From: Dermacentor variabilis
Lineage: Eukaryota; Arthropoda; Arachnida; Ixodida; Ixodidae
Direction of reading: 5' to 3'
NCBI RefSeq assembly: GCF_050947875.1
Contig: NW_027460335.1
Location: 8,695,928 to 8,759,927 of the forward strand
Length of the DNA: 64,000 nt
Shown here: positions 33,455 to 45,304 of the stretch, one piece after another
Numbering within the stretch: position 1 is the stretch's first letter
How the letters are laid out: the number at the start of each line of letters is the position of its first letter
Program-made: the position numbers and the translations under genes
Notes under the pieces: model-generated
The model's database searches: none
The model's input: only the letters and a program-made list of their open reading frames with translations
Told to the model about the DNA's origin: nothing

Positions 33455-34893
33455 ACGGAACAATTATGTCATTCACGAAGAGCAGGCTGATCATGATTGA
33501 TCATGAATAGACGATGAGAACGACGACGCTATAACATGGTACAGATCGTTCGTTCCAATTGGCAAGGCTACATAGATATGCACTTGCAAATATACCTGAA
33601 TTGCAAATTTAGACGAAACATATTCGGAGGAGGTTTGCTGTTCCTATCCTCGCGACGGAGCTACGCAGTGGACGCTCACTAAAGGTTTTCACCATGCCTC
33701 CGACCGATTAACCTCGACAACCGGCTGCTCTACCACAACGACTTTCGTCACACTTTCCGCCTCCAGAGATCCTCGCGTCTTCTAAGAGCTGGACAGTTCC
33801 GACGTGGTTGACTGGCAGAACCTCTACGAACGCATCAGGACTAACAGGTGAGGCCTTACTACTGTGTTCTCAAATGTTATATTTTACCTCGGCGGAACGC
33901 CTCGAGTATCATTTCAAACCAATGAACACGAGGACAGCGTCGAGAAGAATATTCGCGACCTCTTTGGGAGCCTCTTAGGTCGACAGCTCACTGCCAAGAA
34001 GGAAACATCTACTCGCGTGCAGGCGTCAACGGAGCCATATGTACCTATATACAACACCTCTTTGCTCTATGCCACAAAGCCGACAAAAACATGACCGAAG
34101 TGGAAAAGGTTGCGAACGTCCTTGAAGGTGTTGCCTTCGATGCCTTTAACTTTCTTGTGTTTATTAGTTTTAAGAGTGCTGATGCCATCATTAAAGATTG
34201 CTGCCACGTAGAACCAGCCAAAAGCCGACGCAACGCACATCGTTTCCAGCGCCTGCCTAATACCGCAGCGACATCATCGTGTGATGCACTTATTCACCCA
34301 GCAAGCAGCTGGGCGAATACCGTTCATCGTGAACTCGAAGTGGCCTCTCCAAGTGCCCTGGAACCTAGTTCTTCGGCCCGCCTTCGGTTCCTGTACCCTT
34401 TATTCAAGTCGTAGTCCGACAGGAGATCGCCAAAGGGGTATGTAGTCTGTTTCTTCGGCTCCTCGCTCCGATGTCCAGCCACATTCGCCTCTACGTCGAC
34501 CTGCATCAGAATTTTCCCCACGGTTTCGGAATCCGTCCCATGGCGAACTACTGACGACAAGCATATTGTTTTCTTTGTCACTGCGTTGGCCACATCTCTC
34601 TCTACTGCAGGAATTGCTGTTCTGCATTACAGAAAAATTTTCCCGGTTACTGTAATGCGCCTGGTCGCCATCGATTGTATGTGCCCAGTTCTGAACAAGT
34701 TGTCCCTCAAGAACATGTGGCTCAGCCTCGCTACTGACGCTGGCGTTCACCCCGACGTCGCCTGTCCGCTCTGCCCAGCCCCGCCAACCATCTTCCCCGA
34801 CCTTTCTACGACGGCCCGAGGCGGAAAACTAAGGAATGCAACTCCAATAGGTGGCGCTGCATTGTTTGAACAAACCGAAAAACTCTGTTGACG
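33455..34893 (+). pseudogene. gag of a second gypsy element (plus strand)
   Basis: Starts after a non-coding leader. Broken frames encode VDWQNLYERIRTN near 33800-33840, VIFYLGGTPRVSFQTNE near 33870-33930 and DLFGSLLGRQLTAKK near 33960-34005, typical capsid sequence. The zinc knuckle CFLCHCVGHISLYC (CX2CX4HX4C) is encoded around 34563-34606. Stops and frameshifts are frequent. It lies back to back with the minus-strand element. Confidence 0.7.
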
Positions 34894-35130
34894 ATATCTA
34901 CACTCTTTAAAAAATGTAACCCTTTAGGGCTTGTCTTGTCCTACAAAAATAATCGATATCCGTTTTGCCCGCATTTTGTTTCATTAACACTGCGAGCCCG
35001 ACACTTCCAAGTAACGAACGACTTGCGCATTATAAGCAAGACGCAGCATTCTCGAGAAGAAAGTAGCGAGCGCGGAGTTTTCAAGAACGCAAACGCAAGC
35101 AAGGCAGATTACGATTATTGTTCTGTAACA
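34894..35130. mobile_element. Possible non-autonomous insert between gag and protease
   Basis: About 240 bp with no similarity to gypsy proteins separates the gag remnant from the protease remnant, and the DTG part of the protease is missing. The insert begins near ACACTCTTTAAAAAATG. I see only weak complementarity between its ends, so its class is open. Confidence 0.35.
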
Positions 35131-35201
35131 AGATAAGTACCAAAGGGTGCGACCCTGGGCACACCTTTCTATGATGATCGAGTGCTCATTGTCAGCGAAA
35201 G

Positions 35202-35800
35202 TTGAAGAAAATTAGGACCCCTGTGATGACTCAAGTCATCCGTGTCACGGATTGCGCAACAGCTTCTGTCGTTGGAATGTGCATCGCTCGTATTTGCATA
35301 GCTGATCGCCAGAAAGTTGTTCTACTCGCCGTACTTACCAAATGTTCACATGATTTCATCCTGGGCTTCGAGTTTTGTGTGGTGCACTCTGCCCTCATTG
35401 ACTGTTCAGCCAGCACCCTCCGTATTGATTTTCCCCTTCTGGACCCCGCAAACCCACCTCCGAGCCACCTTTGTTCTATCGAGTACGCGAGCTTGCAACC
35501 GCACACGTTGACTTACCTCGAATCCATGTCGTCATCACCAGTTCCTGACATTGAATGTTTGCACGCCCATCAATGACATCTTCACCCACGCTATTCTCAG
35601 CTATTATGTCTATAGTGGCGAACTACATCTGGCTTCCTAATGTAAATTTCAGCTTGACACCACGAGTGCTGCCATAAGGCATGTCACTCGCCCTCATTTC
35701 CGTCTTGCATGGACGAAAAGTGTTAGCTCTCCCGATGGCCATTTTTCCTGGTTCCCCGGTTCATCAGTAGTTATATTCTTGCCCTGACAGCGCCATTAAA
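35202..35800 (+). pseudogene. Protease C-terminal half and linker (plus-strand gypsy element)
   Basis: VGMCIARICIADRQKVVLLAVLTK, HDFILGFEF and ALIDCSAS match the flap-to-ILG part of a gypsy protease. The active-site DTG that should precede it is gone. Open to 35576, then decayed linker to RT. Confidence 0.65.
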
Positions 35801-36535
35801 TTGATAATCGCTTCTGACTGGACACCTGAGCAGATGGAAGAACTCCACCACGTTCTACTTTCCTGCCAAGACATTTCTCACATTAGGAGCGTTGCCTTTG
35901 GTCAAGCCATAGCCGCAACTTATCGCTTAATTACCAGCGATGCGCTTCCTCTTCATCGGCGCCCATATCGGTTTCCCGACCGTGAACGTCAAGTTAATCA
36001 AAGTGAAGTTGACAAGAAGCTCGCCAAGAACATCATCGAGCGATCTTGCAGTCCCTGGTCATCGCCTGTCGCGTTAAGGAAAAATAAAGATGGCACACAA
36101 CGATTATGTGCGGATTATGAGCACCTTAACAGAATTACGAAACAGAACTTGTACCCTCTGCGACGAATTGATGATGCTCTTGATTGCCTGCATGGTGCCC
36201 ACTATTTCTCTTCCATCGATTTATGCTCGGGGTACTGGAGGGTTGCGGTGGACAATATGGACGCTGAAAAGACGGCATTTGTAACACCTGATGGCCTTCA
36301 CCAATTCAAGGTAATACCTTACGGACTTTGTAACGCACCGGCCACCTTTGAGTGCCTCATAAGCTCTCTGCTCAGATGCTTCAAATGCTCCACATGTTCA
36401 CGTTGCTTGGACGACGTCATCGTTTTTTCACCAAGTTTCGGGACTTATATAGAGCGTCTCTCAGCCGTCCTCTACGTTTTTCGTCGGGTCAGACTGCAGT
36501 TGAACTCATGCAAGTGTCACTTTGGCCACCGATAA
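35801..36535 (+). pseudogene. Reverse transcriptase (plus-strand gypsy element)
   Basis: A 244-residue open piece with the full series: RPYRFPDRER, IIERSCSPWSSPVALRKNKDG, RLCADYEHLNRITKQN, YFSSIDLCSGYWRVAV (first catalytic Asp), TAFVTPDGLHQFKVIPYGLCNAPATFE and CLDDVIVFSPS (YLDD box with Cys for Tyr), ending LQLNSCKCHF. No stops inside. Reverse-transcribes element RNA; the surrounding pieces are broken, so it is not functional as a unit. Confidence 0.88.
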
Positions 36536-36895
36536 ATCACAGTGTTGGACCATCTCGCAGATGATAGTGGAGCACAACCAGACGCAGAAAAAGTCTACGC
36601 AGTCAAGAACTTCCGTATTCCTCGATCTACAAAGCATGTCCACAGCTTTCTAGGGCTCTGCTCATGCTTCCGCCGCTTCTTGAGGAAATTTGCGGACAGA
36701 TTGAAGCCACTTACTGAGCTTCGGAGGCAAGACTTGCTCTTTTCATGGAGCCCTTAAGAGACGTTTGCCTTCTCGCACCTTATCAACATGCTCAGTACTC
36801 ATCCGATATTTGCCAACTTTTACCCGGCTGCACCTACCTTGGTCTATACCGACGCAAGTGGTCATAGAGTCGGTGCAGTGCTAGCCTAACGCCAA
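36536..36895 (+). pseudogene. RT-RNase H connection, truncated (plus-strand gypsy element)
   Basis: VKNFRIPRSTKHVHSFLGLCSCFRRFLRKFAD and LKPLTEL, then after a stop at 36755-36757 VYTDASGHRVGAVLA (RNase H first Asp). The element ends abruptly near 36895, where a SINE lies. Integrase and the 3' LTR are missing. Confidence 0.75.
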
Positions 36896-37022
36896 CTTGG
36901 CCAAAGAAAAGAAAAATGAAATTGTACGAAAAAAACAACGTGACACTGGTGGGAGCCGAAACCACAACCTCGGCATTACACGTGCATTGCACTAACAGTT
37001 GTGCTACGGTGATTTTTTAATT
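36896..37022 (-). repeat. tRNA-derived SINE
   Basis: The minus strand reads CCGTAGCACAACTGTTAGTGC (box A region), GCACGTGTAATGC (anticodon arm-like), TTGTGGTTTCGGCTCCC (box B region), then a CACCAG...TTGTTTTTTTCGT tail. It sits at the exact break of the gypsy element. A different family from the 41196 SINE. Confidence 0.55.
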
Positions 37023-37489
37023 GTTGTGCTACGGCGATGACTCTCAGTCCATGCACTAACTTCGGTATTTATGTTTACCAAATCTAGCCTAAGGAGTGTT
37101 AGCCAGCACCACTCAGAGCCCTGGCGGATGTGGAATTTTCTTTTTTTTTTTTTTGCTTGATGGCGTCGCGTAACACGTGATCTTAGGCATCGCCGCGTCG
37201 GTGGCATGCAGAATTCGTACCACAGGCTGCTACTGCTTGCTGGCTCGGGCAGCGCGTACTGCTGGGGTGCATTATTCGCAGCGCAAAACTTGAAAGACCG
37301 CTCCGCGCCGTTCAATCGGACGTTAATCTGTAAGTGAAAAATTAGTCATTCTTCACGAGAAACAATTGCACTATTTATGTCAGTCCTGACAATTACATCA
37401 TCGAACCGTCTCATGTGTCCTGTGCATGTCTGGGTTTTTGTACATCGATTTCTATATATGTGTGTGAACTTCCTCAACAAAATATCAAT
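37023..37489. other. No gene recognised
   Basis: T-run at 37139-37154. Nothing else. Confidence 0.5.
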
Positions 37490-38055
37490 TGCGAGTCGAT
37501 GCCGTGTTGTCGTGTTTTAGAGTGCAGCTCTTAGGCGCCCGTTCCTGCATTGAGCGTCGCCGCGCTTCGACGTCGTTCCTCGGCGTAACCAAGCGAGCGA
37601 GCACAGCGAAAGATAAAAGCGAACGCAGAGCGCAGCGGGAGATGAAAGAGAGCGCGAAGAGGAAAGTGAACGAGAAGGCTACAGTGAAAGCATGAGGTGG
37701 AAAGTGGAAGAGGAGATTAGGACGAAAGAGTGAGGAGGAAAGCAGAGTGTCGCACGAGACTACAAGATGGCGCCATTGTGTTTATAATCTGATTCTATAA
37801 GCGACGCGAATTGTGAGTACATTCTGGAAGCAACACGATTACACTGGAGCTATCGACGAGTCACGTATAAAAGCCGGCGCGCTTCACCCGCCGACCAGAT
37901 TTTCGATGATCGCTGACTCTGCTCGCCGCTATCGTTGTGCTTGAGCATTATTTGTTTTACAACGCTTCGCTCCGCTTGCAACGTACCGCACGAGACAAAT
38001 TGTGCGCGCCAGCCAATATATCGCGAAATAAAAACGCATGTAGAGCTGCACTCAA
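37490..38055 (+). mobile_element. LTR-like repeat with promoter and polyadenylation signal, copy 2
   Basis: The 5' part matches 27210-27790. Downstream, TATAAAAG (37866-37873) is a TATA box, followed by a GC-rich leader, and GAAATAAAAAC near 38030 supplies an AATAAA. The U3 (TATA)-R-AATAAA order fits a solo LTR in plus orientation. Ends and target duplication could not be fixed. Confidence 0.55.
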
Positions 38056-38229
38056 ATTTCGCATTAGGGAGTGCCGTAACCGTTGGTCAATTTTTTCTTC
38101 CTTTTTTCCATGTTTATTTAGCGCTCGTTCTTACCAAAGGTACAAGGTTAAGAAGTTCCATCCATAAAATATAGGTTTTTAAAATTCACTTTGATGTTTT
38201 TATTATGTTTTGTCCTGATCGTTTTCCAG

Positions 38230-38365
38230 GAAAAGCTGACTGTACGATGTGGACCACAGAAGGCGCTGTGGGAAATCTTCCACACACCTATACTTTCTCG
38301 TTCCAACAACACTGCAACAATCGATCCCAACATATATTTAACAACAGTAGACAACGCGTGCTTTA
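38230..38365 (+). CDS. Lipocalin-like C-terminal exon, copy 1
   Basis: A 136-bp open exon between an acceptor (pyrimidine-rich tract ending TTTTCCAG at 38229) and a donor (GTAAGT at 38366). In phase 2 it encodes KADCTMWTTEGAVGNLPHTY followed by TFSFQQHCNN. The C-x2-W-x9-P-x6-F-x4-C spacing resembles the C-terminal part of tick histamine-binding-type lipocalins (C-x-L-W-V ... P ... F ... C). It aligns without gaps over about 120 bp with 53533-53664 and both are bounded by matching splice sites. Such proteins are secreted in saliva and sequester host mediators. Assignment is by pattern, so moderate. Confidence 0.45.
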
Positions 38366-38465
38366 GTAAGTCGAGCTTTGCGTGACGAAAACGTATATAT
38401 ATAGATGCTACGTGCGTTCGTCTTCCATTGTGTTAAAAATTTGTTTTCCCTGTCACATTTCAGAG

Positions 38466-38490
38466 CGATCTCGATGATTCTTGCTTATGA
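38466..38490 (+). CDS. Terminal coding exon of the lipocalin-like gene
   Basis: After an acceptor (TTGTTTTCCCTGTCACATTTCAGAG, second AG at 38465) the frame continues in phase to Y-DLDDSCL and TGA at 38488-38490. A Cys next to the C-terminus after a Tyr and acidic residues is what tick lipocalins end with. Using the first AG would give a stop at once. A polyadenylation signal follows at 38512. Confidence 0.4.
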
Positions 38491-38511
38491 GATAACCAGC
38501 CAAGAAAGCAC

Positions 38512-38517
38512 AATAAA
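38512..38517 (+). terminator. Polyadenylation signal AATAAA
   Basis: AATAAA lies 22 bp after the putative lipocalin stop codon, a typical position for a short tick 3' UTR. Confidence 0.4.
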
Positions 38518-38529
38518 TCTGTTTTCGAC

Positions 38530-41195
38530 TGAAGATATATTTGTATAGAGTGATTTCCACTCCCACCCAAAAACAGAGGCAAACCTCATTCGCCCTGTGA
38601 AATGGAACTTTCTACCATGACTGTTACACTTTTACTCTTTCTTGCTTTCCTGCACTCGAAGATATTCGCGACTGCAGTTTCTTGAGTAGAGTTTCGAAGA
38701 GTTCATTCGGTCCACTGCACGCCGTCCTTGCTGTCCCTCCGGCTTCGAGATTATTCGCCAGTGCGAGACAACCCCCAACGCCGGTCCCTCGGCCCCAGCT
38801 GTTGTCCCGAGCGCCGCGGCTGCGTCCCGAGACGTCGAGCTAGGTGGCCCTCCGGTTGGGTCGGGCCTAGGGGAGAAGCGTTGACTGGCGAGCGTGGTCG
38901 CAACGTACGGTTTATCTAGTAACGGGAAGGACGAGTGCAAGTCACGAGAGGCAAGCGACAAGGTACGTGAGTGACCATCTATTTGATTCTGCATCTCTAT
39001 GGCCTTGGGATATTCACATGTTTTGACGTCTTGCCTCAGTTTGGCTTTCTGTGTGGTTTTGCATTCGATTCTTGCGGTAGTCGCACGCGCTTGGTGTGTC
39101 ACATTATGTGTGTGCGAACTGTCGCTGACCAGAGTCGGCGGCGGAAAGCGCTAAGCAGTGCCTGCGAACACATCTCGGGTGGCGTCTGCGTACCTTTGTT
39201 CAACGTGGCGTGGCACCTGCCTTCCTCCGCCATCGGCAGCAGCGAACAGTGAGTGAGCTCCGCGCGTCTAAATAGTGCTGTATTGTCTTGTTTAGTGTTC
39301 TACCCAAGAAATGTATCCTGTCCTGCATGGGCTTTGTTTCTGGAAGACAGAGAGAGCTCGATGTGTATGGTGAGAGCCCGCCAGGCCTCTCCGCTTGGTG
39401 CTTGAGCCCGCGGTATCTCGGTCGCCGCACGTCGTTGGGTCGTCTCATTTGGGAAGCCCCCTTTTGGCGCGATTTAGCGACACTACCCAGAGTCATGTAG
39501 AGTGATTCTATATTTTGACGCCCAACTTTGAACAGTAACTACCTTCTATTGGTGACGTGCGTAACGAACCGAGGGCTCATGTGTTCGGCTTGCCGTGCGA
39601 TGTTTCCCAGCTTCAAGGAGTCGCCATTATTCACTCCTGAGACGGTGACTCTGCTAAACCACTTAGCCGATGCTGGTCTCTAGCGAAGCACAGCTCCACT
39701 CCCAGAACACGAAGCGTGGAGTGCACACAGAACTAGCGCAGATCTGTTAGGTACGCGCATGCTATGTCCGCGCTGCTCCGGGACGGCTGTGGATGACTCT
39801 ATGAGCTGTAAGATACGACGAGCTTCCCGCAAAGAAACAGCGAAAACTGCCGCGCAGCCCACGCACATTCACCGCCCACATTCATGGCAACGGCAGACGT
39901 GATGGGAGCACGAAGATGCCGCCTGCCGCGAGTGCCGTTGTGTGAGATAGAATGGTAGCCTCGGGTGAATTTGAGCTCAGTATCGCTAACCGAACTGCGA
40001 GAAGCGCCGCAGAGCTCCAGTGCGTTCAAAGGCCACCGGCAGACTCTTCCAGTTGGTCTCCAGTGCACTCAAGCGCAACCTTGAGACCCTTCCAGTGGGT
40101 CTCAAGGTCGATTCAAGTAGGTCGCGAAGCTACGGGTAAAAAGCGGTTCAGAAGCAATTGTCACCGACATCAGAAAGGGTCATTATGGAAGCAGTGAATG
40201 AAGTGCGAATATGTGAGCAGGAACAAACACTGAAACAGAAAAAAGCGTCCTTTTTCCTTTTAAGGAGATGCAGTTTGAATAACTTAACGAAAATAATATT
40301 CCTAATCAAATTTATATACACGTGGCGAGGCAAGAGAATTGCTCTAGTTTACTCTATCATTAACAATAAATAGATCTTTGTGAGGACCCGCAACAAGATG
40401 GGGCATTGACGCTGCTCTCACTCAGTTTCACTGCAATACAGCTCTTGGGGTGCGCAGAAAGGCACGGTCGCAAAGTTCACCTGTTACAATACACCCCCCT
40501 CACTCGTAGCGCTGTTTTGCTTGTTAACGAATGTCAGAATTGTTGTGGCACTCTGGTTTCATCGTTTCTTAACATCCTCCGTCAACAGTAGTGACTTACG
40601 ACAGCTAGATAATTGTTTTCATTAGCTGTTTTCGTGCGGCGGTACTGACCGACAGGCTTGGCGTCTGACGATGAGACCAGCAGCACCCTACACACGAAGC
40701 TTTCGTCGTCTTGCAAAGAAAGCATGTTCGTGCAGGCGTGCTATTTCGACATCCATGCGGCTGACCTTCTTGCTATATCGCTTTCCGCGCTGAAAGCTCC
40801 TAGCGGCCACCTATAGTAGACTGGTAGGGCATTTGAGTATACAGCTCTAATGGCAGGCCACCAAAACAAATTTGTCGCGGATGCGAACAAAAATGACGTC
40901 ACTCCTGTTTTGAACGGTTATGCCGTAACATTATTTTTCCTTCCGTTGGAAGTGTTCTCTCGTCACATAAACGGAGCTAAGCCCCATGAAGTACCAATGA
41001 ACCGCCATGTTTTCGACGTGTGGGTTTCTGCATGGAAGATTCGCTGCCAGATGCATTTACCTTGCTGTTTAGTGCTGTTTAGCGAAGCCTCGCGAATAAT
41101 TCAGTCGTTTTTGTTGCGATAGCAATCCTGTGGACATTCCAAACAAATTTTGGGCTTCGTCGCCGCCGTCTCCGTCGGCACTACGGTATATGTAA
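38530..41195. other. No gene recognised
   Basis: Includes a GC-rich block at 38740-39270 that looks like LTR or 5' leader sequence but without a partner. A small hairpin (CCTTGAGACCC / GGGTCTCAAGG) lies near 40078-40106. ORF 40850-41122 (+) has no domain. Confidence 0.4.
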
Positions 41196-41412
41196 CCCGC
41201 CGTAATTGCTCAGTGGCTATGATGTTGGGCTGCTGAGCACGAGGTCGCGGGATCGAATCCCAGCCATGGCGGCCGCATTTCGATGGGGGCGAAATGCGAA
41301 AACACCCGTGTGCTTAGATTTAGGTGCACGTTAAAGATCCCCATTTCGGGAGCCCTCCACTACGGTGTGCCTCATATTCAGAAATTGGTTTTGGCACGTA
41401 AAACTCTATATT
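41196..41412 (+). repeat. tRNA-derived SINE (Ruka-like), best full-length copy
   Basis: The head has box A at TTGCTCAGTGGCTATGATG and box B at GGGATCGAATCCC (41249-41261). The body continues with GGGGGCGAAATGCGAAAACA, CCCGTGTGCTTAGATTTAGG, TGCACGTTAAAGA, and the 3' end with TTGGTTTTGGCACGTAAAAC. Transcribed by RNA polymerase III from the internal boxes and moved by a LINE. Other copies: 2310, 12312, 47274 and 48212. The name is from memory of tick SINEs. Confidence 0.85.
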
Positions 41413-42394
41413 TTAATTTTAATTTTAATGGTATATGTATGCAAATACCATGTCCATGCTACGTGACTCGCTGCATTGGTGATTTATGTTGCCACACTAT
41501 TCAACCACGAAAGTTGCTCATACAAGGTTTTACAATCTTGACAAAATTATTCCTCTGAATTTTCAGAATGGCTGCCCACAAACAAATGTCATAAAACATA
41601 ATACTGACAGCGCACGTCTTTCTTCTTAAGCCGCTCAGACTATTGAATATGAAAGTCCGAAATAATATAAAAGTTTAAACCTGAAAGTAATGTAATCTTA
41701 TTGGTGCGGCCGGTGGCACTCTATCCGCGATTGGCCGATAAAAGAGGTTTGAAAGATACCCGATATAGAAACTTGGTGATAAGCCACTAAGAAAGACTTC
41801 GTAATATGTAAACATAAATAAATTTACCCAATGGCAGGATTCCAAAAAGAGGGCCCTAAGCACAACAGCTCGACCCTCTAACTTTTGAGCCCCGGGAGCA
41901 TGCCTGGGTAACTTGAATAAAACATCCTTAAAAATTTCCCACGTGCAAACAACGCATTGAGACGCTTGGCGAGTTTACGTTGTCACAATGTTTCGTCATT
42001 ATCAATAATTGCGTTTAAACATACTGATTCCTTTGTTTTAATATGTTTTCTGAATAACATTACTCACATTACCGCTATGATTTCCCTTTGCGTTAGAATT
42101 TGAACGCCAGGCGGCGAGAGTTGTCTATGTGCGTTCATGTTCCCATCGCAGAGACTGGTGCACAGAAGAAACTGTATTCTAGCACCTCAGGTAAGGCCAC
42201 GTTGCTTACTGGCGCGAATTGTACAACAGCCTATGCAGACTATGCAGACCTTACAGATCCTGTCGTGGAGTGCCATCGTTTCGCCACACGTTAGTAGCCA
42301 AGGCAGGTGGCTAGAACATTATGCACCTGCCGGTGTATGGTTGGCGCAGCGAGGTACCGCGTATCTAACATAGCGCCGAAAAATTCGGAGAACA
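41413..42394. other. No gene recognised
   Basis: AT-rich, with TTTTAATTTTAATTTTAAT directly after the SINE, probably its tail or target. Confidence 0.5.
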
Positions 42395-42605
42395 CTGAAC
42401 CTTCGCCTTTAAGAGTGGAACGTAATATCACTCAAAGATCCCTGACAGCATCTCAAGCTTCTCGGCAACTTCAGCTTTTGTAACCGTAATGTTTACTTGG
42501 AAAACGCTGGTGGCGAACTCTATGCACCAACGCGAGCTTTCAGTTAGAAACGCGGCCTCTTCGTGGGCCAATCCCGGAGATTGTGCACAGCCACTCCAAA
42601 ATATT
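42395..42605 (+). repeat. Dispersed repeat, copy 2
   Basis: Homologous to 2690-2900 (see there). This copy has GTAACCGTAATGTTTACTTGG and CGTGGGCCAATCCCGGAG. Confidence 0.6.
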
Positions 42606-43383
42606 TGCATTGTTTTCAGGTTGCTGTTTTTGTTTGACACCTTCAATATTTCAGCCTGAGATTACTAACATAAACCGCGTGCGCTGTCGGTGTTTGGTTT
42701 CATGACATTTGTTTGGGGGATGTCATTCTCAACATTTCCAGTAATAACTTTGTCAAGAATATAAGAGAGAGCATGAACAACTTTAGCGATAAAAATGTGA
42801 TCCAATAAAACCCGAATATGCCGGAATGACATACAGCAAGACGTGAAAAATACATATACCTAAATATAGACGGAAATTTTCCCTTACGCAACGCCTGGCG
42901 CTGAACGCCGACACCGGATTTTCTGCGACTCGGGGCCCTTAATGCTATCGCGTTAAAATGCATCCGTGTGTTGTGAGAATGCTGGCTGAGAAGCTCCAGT
43001 GAAACGCTAATTGCAATGAAGCAAGCCGGGCCCACACATGCGCACAGACAAAATCGCCAGTGTAGATGTAGGAACAATATGCCACTGTCTGTGTGGTGTA
43101 TGCTGTACCTCAACGCCCGAGGCACCCTGACGTGGCGCTGATTGAAGAAGAGGCCTCGGTTAAGCAACAGCGTCGACAAAAGACTGCAGTTGAAATGCAC
43201 GAAGTGGACGCACACATCGTGCCCGGCGTGAGCGTGCCACCGTACGCGAGGTCAACACAAGGCGACCACGCCGACAAGACCCTGTAGTTATAGCCAATAA
43301 TGCTCGCGGTCATCGAGGTTTCTCTGTTTATTTACCTACAGATACCCAACCACGGGCGTTTGCTAAGTCAATTTACGTTTACC
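42606..43383. other. No gene recognised
   Basis: The minus-strand ORF 42700-43215 is hydrophobic but lacks a start context or domain. Confidence 0.45.
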
Positions 43384-44003
43384 AATTTGCCACTACAGCT
43401 ACGAGCCTTGCAGTTCGTGTAGAGTGCACGCAGTCAGTTCTCCGACACGGATGCCATGACCAATTGACAAACGAAATCGTGAAACTTTCCCATCACGTCC
43501 AACAAAAAGGTCATGAGATCGTTTTTCAATGGGTACCTGGCCATTGTGGAATCAGTGGCAATGATTCCGCCGATAACGCTGCTCGCACAGCGCATCAAGA
43601 AGAGCACAGCGTTCCGATTCCGCTTTCGAGAACAGATGCCGCAAGGCAGCTTCGACACCTGGCACGCAGTCTCACACTGACCGAGTGGAACTCGCCAAAC
43701 TTACGACTTACACGACTGCATCAACTAGACTCCTCCCTGCAACTCCGACCTCCACTCGCACTTCCTCGACGTGAAGCTACGCTTCTCTGTCGCCTATGGC
43801 AAGGAGCTGCCTTCACAAAGGCATACAGTACATTAATTGGAGTGACTGACAGTGCAGCATGCGAGGTTTGTGGCACCGAAAAAAACATCCACCAGCTGCT
43901 GTGCCACTGTCCACGATACATCCCAGAGAGACATGAACTTGCCAAAGCTTTCCAAAAACTGGAAAATCGGCCGCTTTCTGACCGCTTCTCTAAGTTACTG
44001 TAA
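43384..44003 (+). pseudogene. LINE RNase H domain and C-terminus (I/R1-like)
   Basis: The open frame from about 43440 encodes RHGCHDQLTNEI, then FQWVPGHCGISGNDSADNAAR, the conserved His/Asp block of LINE RNase H. The tail ends with CEVCGTEKNIHQLLCHCPRY, the zinc-like C-X2-C...H...C module, and stops at 44003. The upstream catalytic Asp region is decayed. The frame, though 5'-truncated, is intact over about 560 bp. Confidence 0.85.
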
Positions 44004-44007
44004 CGAA

Positions 44008-44727
44008 TTATTTAAGGCAGTTGGAAGCGTGGCTAAATGAAAACAAACTTGCATTAAACGCACGTAAAACAGAATATGTTATTTTTAGGCCTACGAACAA
44101 ACCATGTATTAATCTTCAATTCTCCTTTCAAGGTACAACGTTAGCAATAATTTCTAGGTGTTTGGTTCGAGGAAAACATGTCGTGGAATACCCATGTGTC
44201 AAGGCTTGCTTCTGATTTGGGCAAAACTGTAGGCTGTCTGTACAGGTTATCAAACCTAGTTCCATTATGGCTAAAAAAAGCTATATATTACGGCCACTTC
44301 TACTCTCGCTTATCTTACTGCACGCTAGTATGGGCAAAAACGTCTGTTCAGAACCTAAACAGACTCGAGATGTTGCAGAAAAAGGTTCTCAGAATATTTT
44401 AAAACATTTATAGGCACCGTCGCGAACTACGTACTCATCAGCTGTTCATAAAGCACGATATTACTAGAGCAAGTGATCTTTATACATGTAAACTGCTACT
44501 TTATACAAAGAAAAACAAGCTTTATGAACTTTCATTTGGTAGCTCCCCCCGATACTCTTTCCGAAATCAATCCATACCAGTTCTCTTTTCCCGTACAAGC
44601 TACGGAGAATGTCTTCTTCAATACCAGATACCAGCAATACTGAACAAATTCTTAACTTGCACCAAATTCGAACTGCCAGAATGTAAATTCAAGAAACATG
44701 TGCGAAATATGCTTTTACACATGTAAG
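44008..44727 (+). pseudogene. LINE ORF2 C-terminal part (CR1/L2-like)
   Basis: Encodes WLNENKLALNARKTEYVIF (after a one-base insertion near 44028), MSWNTHVSRLAS, then IYYGHFYSRLSYCTLVWA and LEMLQKKVLRIF, the classical post-palm LINE block. A stop at 44400 is followed by HRRELRTHQLF to the end at 44727. It lies directly after the RNase H fragment, so it is a second, unrelated LINE inserted in the same orientation. Confidence 0.8.
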
Positions 44728-45049
44728 AACCACTCCAACAACATCTTTCTATTGCTATCTGGATATATATTTCATTTGATGTATAAAATTATTTTTGTTG
44801 CCTTTGCACAAGTGTTTACAAGGATTGTGTGACATCTGTATTATATGAAATTGTTTTTGTGCACTAAAAGTGTTGCGTTGCGTGAATTATATTTCATGCC
44901 TACTTTCTTGTACAGCGCTTCAGATGATTATTTTTGCAATCTGCCTGCTGCTATTTAATGGCTCCTTGGGCACTTTCAAGATGTCTGCGACATCTTTTCG
45001 CCCAAGGACCTCCGACTCGGTGTTGGAAATAAACTTGACTTGACTTGAC
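44728..45049 (+). mobile_element. LINE 3' UTR with AATAAA and ACTTG-repeat tail
   Basis: Ends AATAAACTTGACTTGACTTGACC: a polyadenylation signal merged with a (ACTTG)n microsatellite tail, a known mode of LINE 3' ends. A short self-complementary AAGATGTCTGCGACATCTT lies at 44979-44997. Confidence 0.75.
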
Positions 45050-45299
45050 CACGAAGGGCAAGGCCACTGAGTCACCAAAACGAGAGCTATCACCAACAAA
45101 ATCACAGCAAACTTTTGATGGGCAATCCCCGGCGTCTAGTGTCGGTGATTTGTGCGACCAGGCCAGGCAAGTGGCTGTGATACTGCAATCGCTGATAAAT
45201 ACAGTCCGCATGAGACTGAACAAGCTGTAAAAACCAGCAGCTCGAAGTGCATTGCAAATACTGGATGCACTAAACGCAGTACTTACTAGCATCGTTTAA
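45050..45299 (+). pseudogene. LINE ORF1 C-terminal end
   Basis: KATESPKRELSPTKSQQTFD then LINTVRMRLNKL, a stop, and ARSALQILDALNAVL ending at 45299. Its position directly before the endonuclease start and the low-complexity character fit the ORF1 protein tail of an I/R1-like LINE. No CCHC knuckle is seen in this piece. Confidence 0.55.
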
Positions 45300-45304
45300 G
45301 CACC

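Noticed and set aside
40078..40106. Hairpin with CCTTGAGACCC stem as another mobile hairpin
   Set aside because: Only 11 pairs, lies in a locally duplicated GGTCTC-rich patch, and lacks the head motif and flanking duplication.
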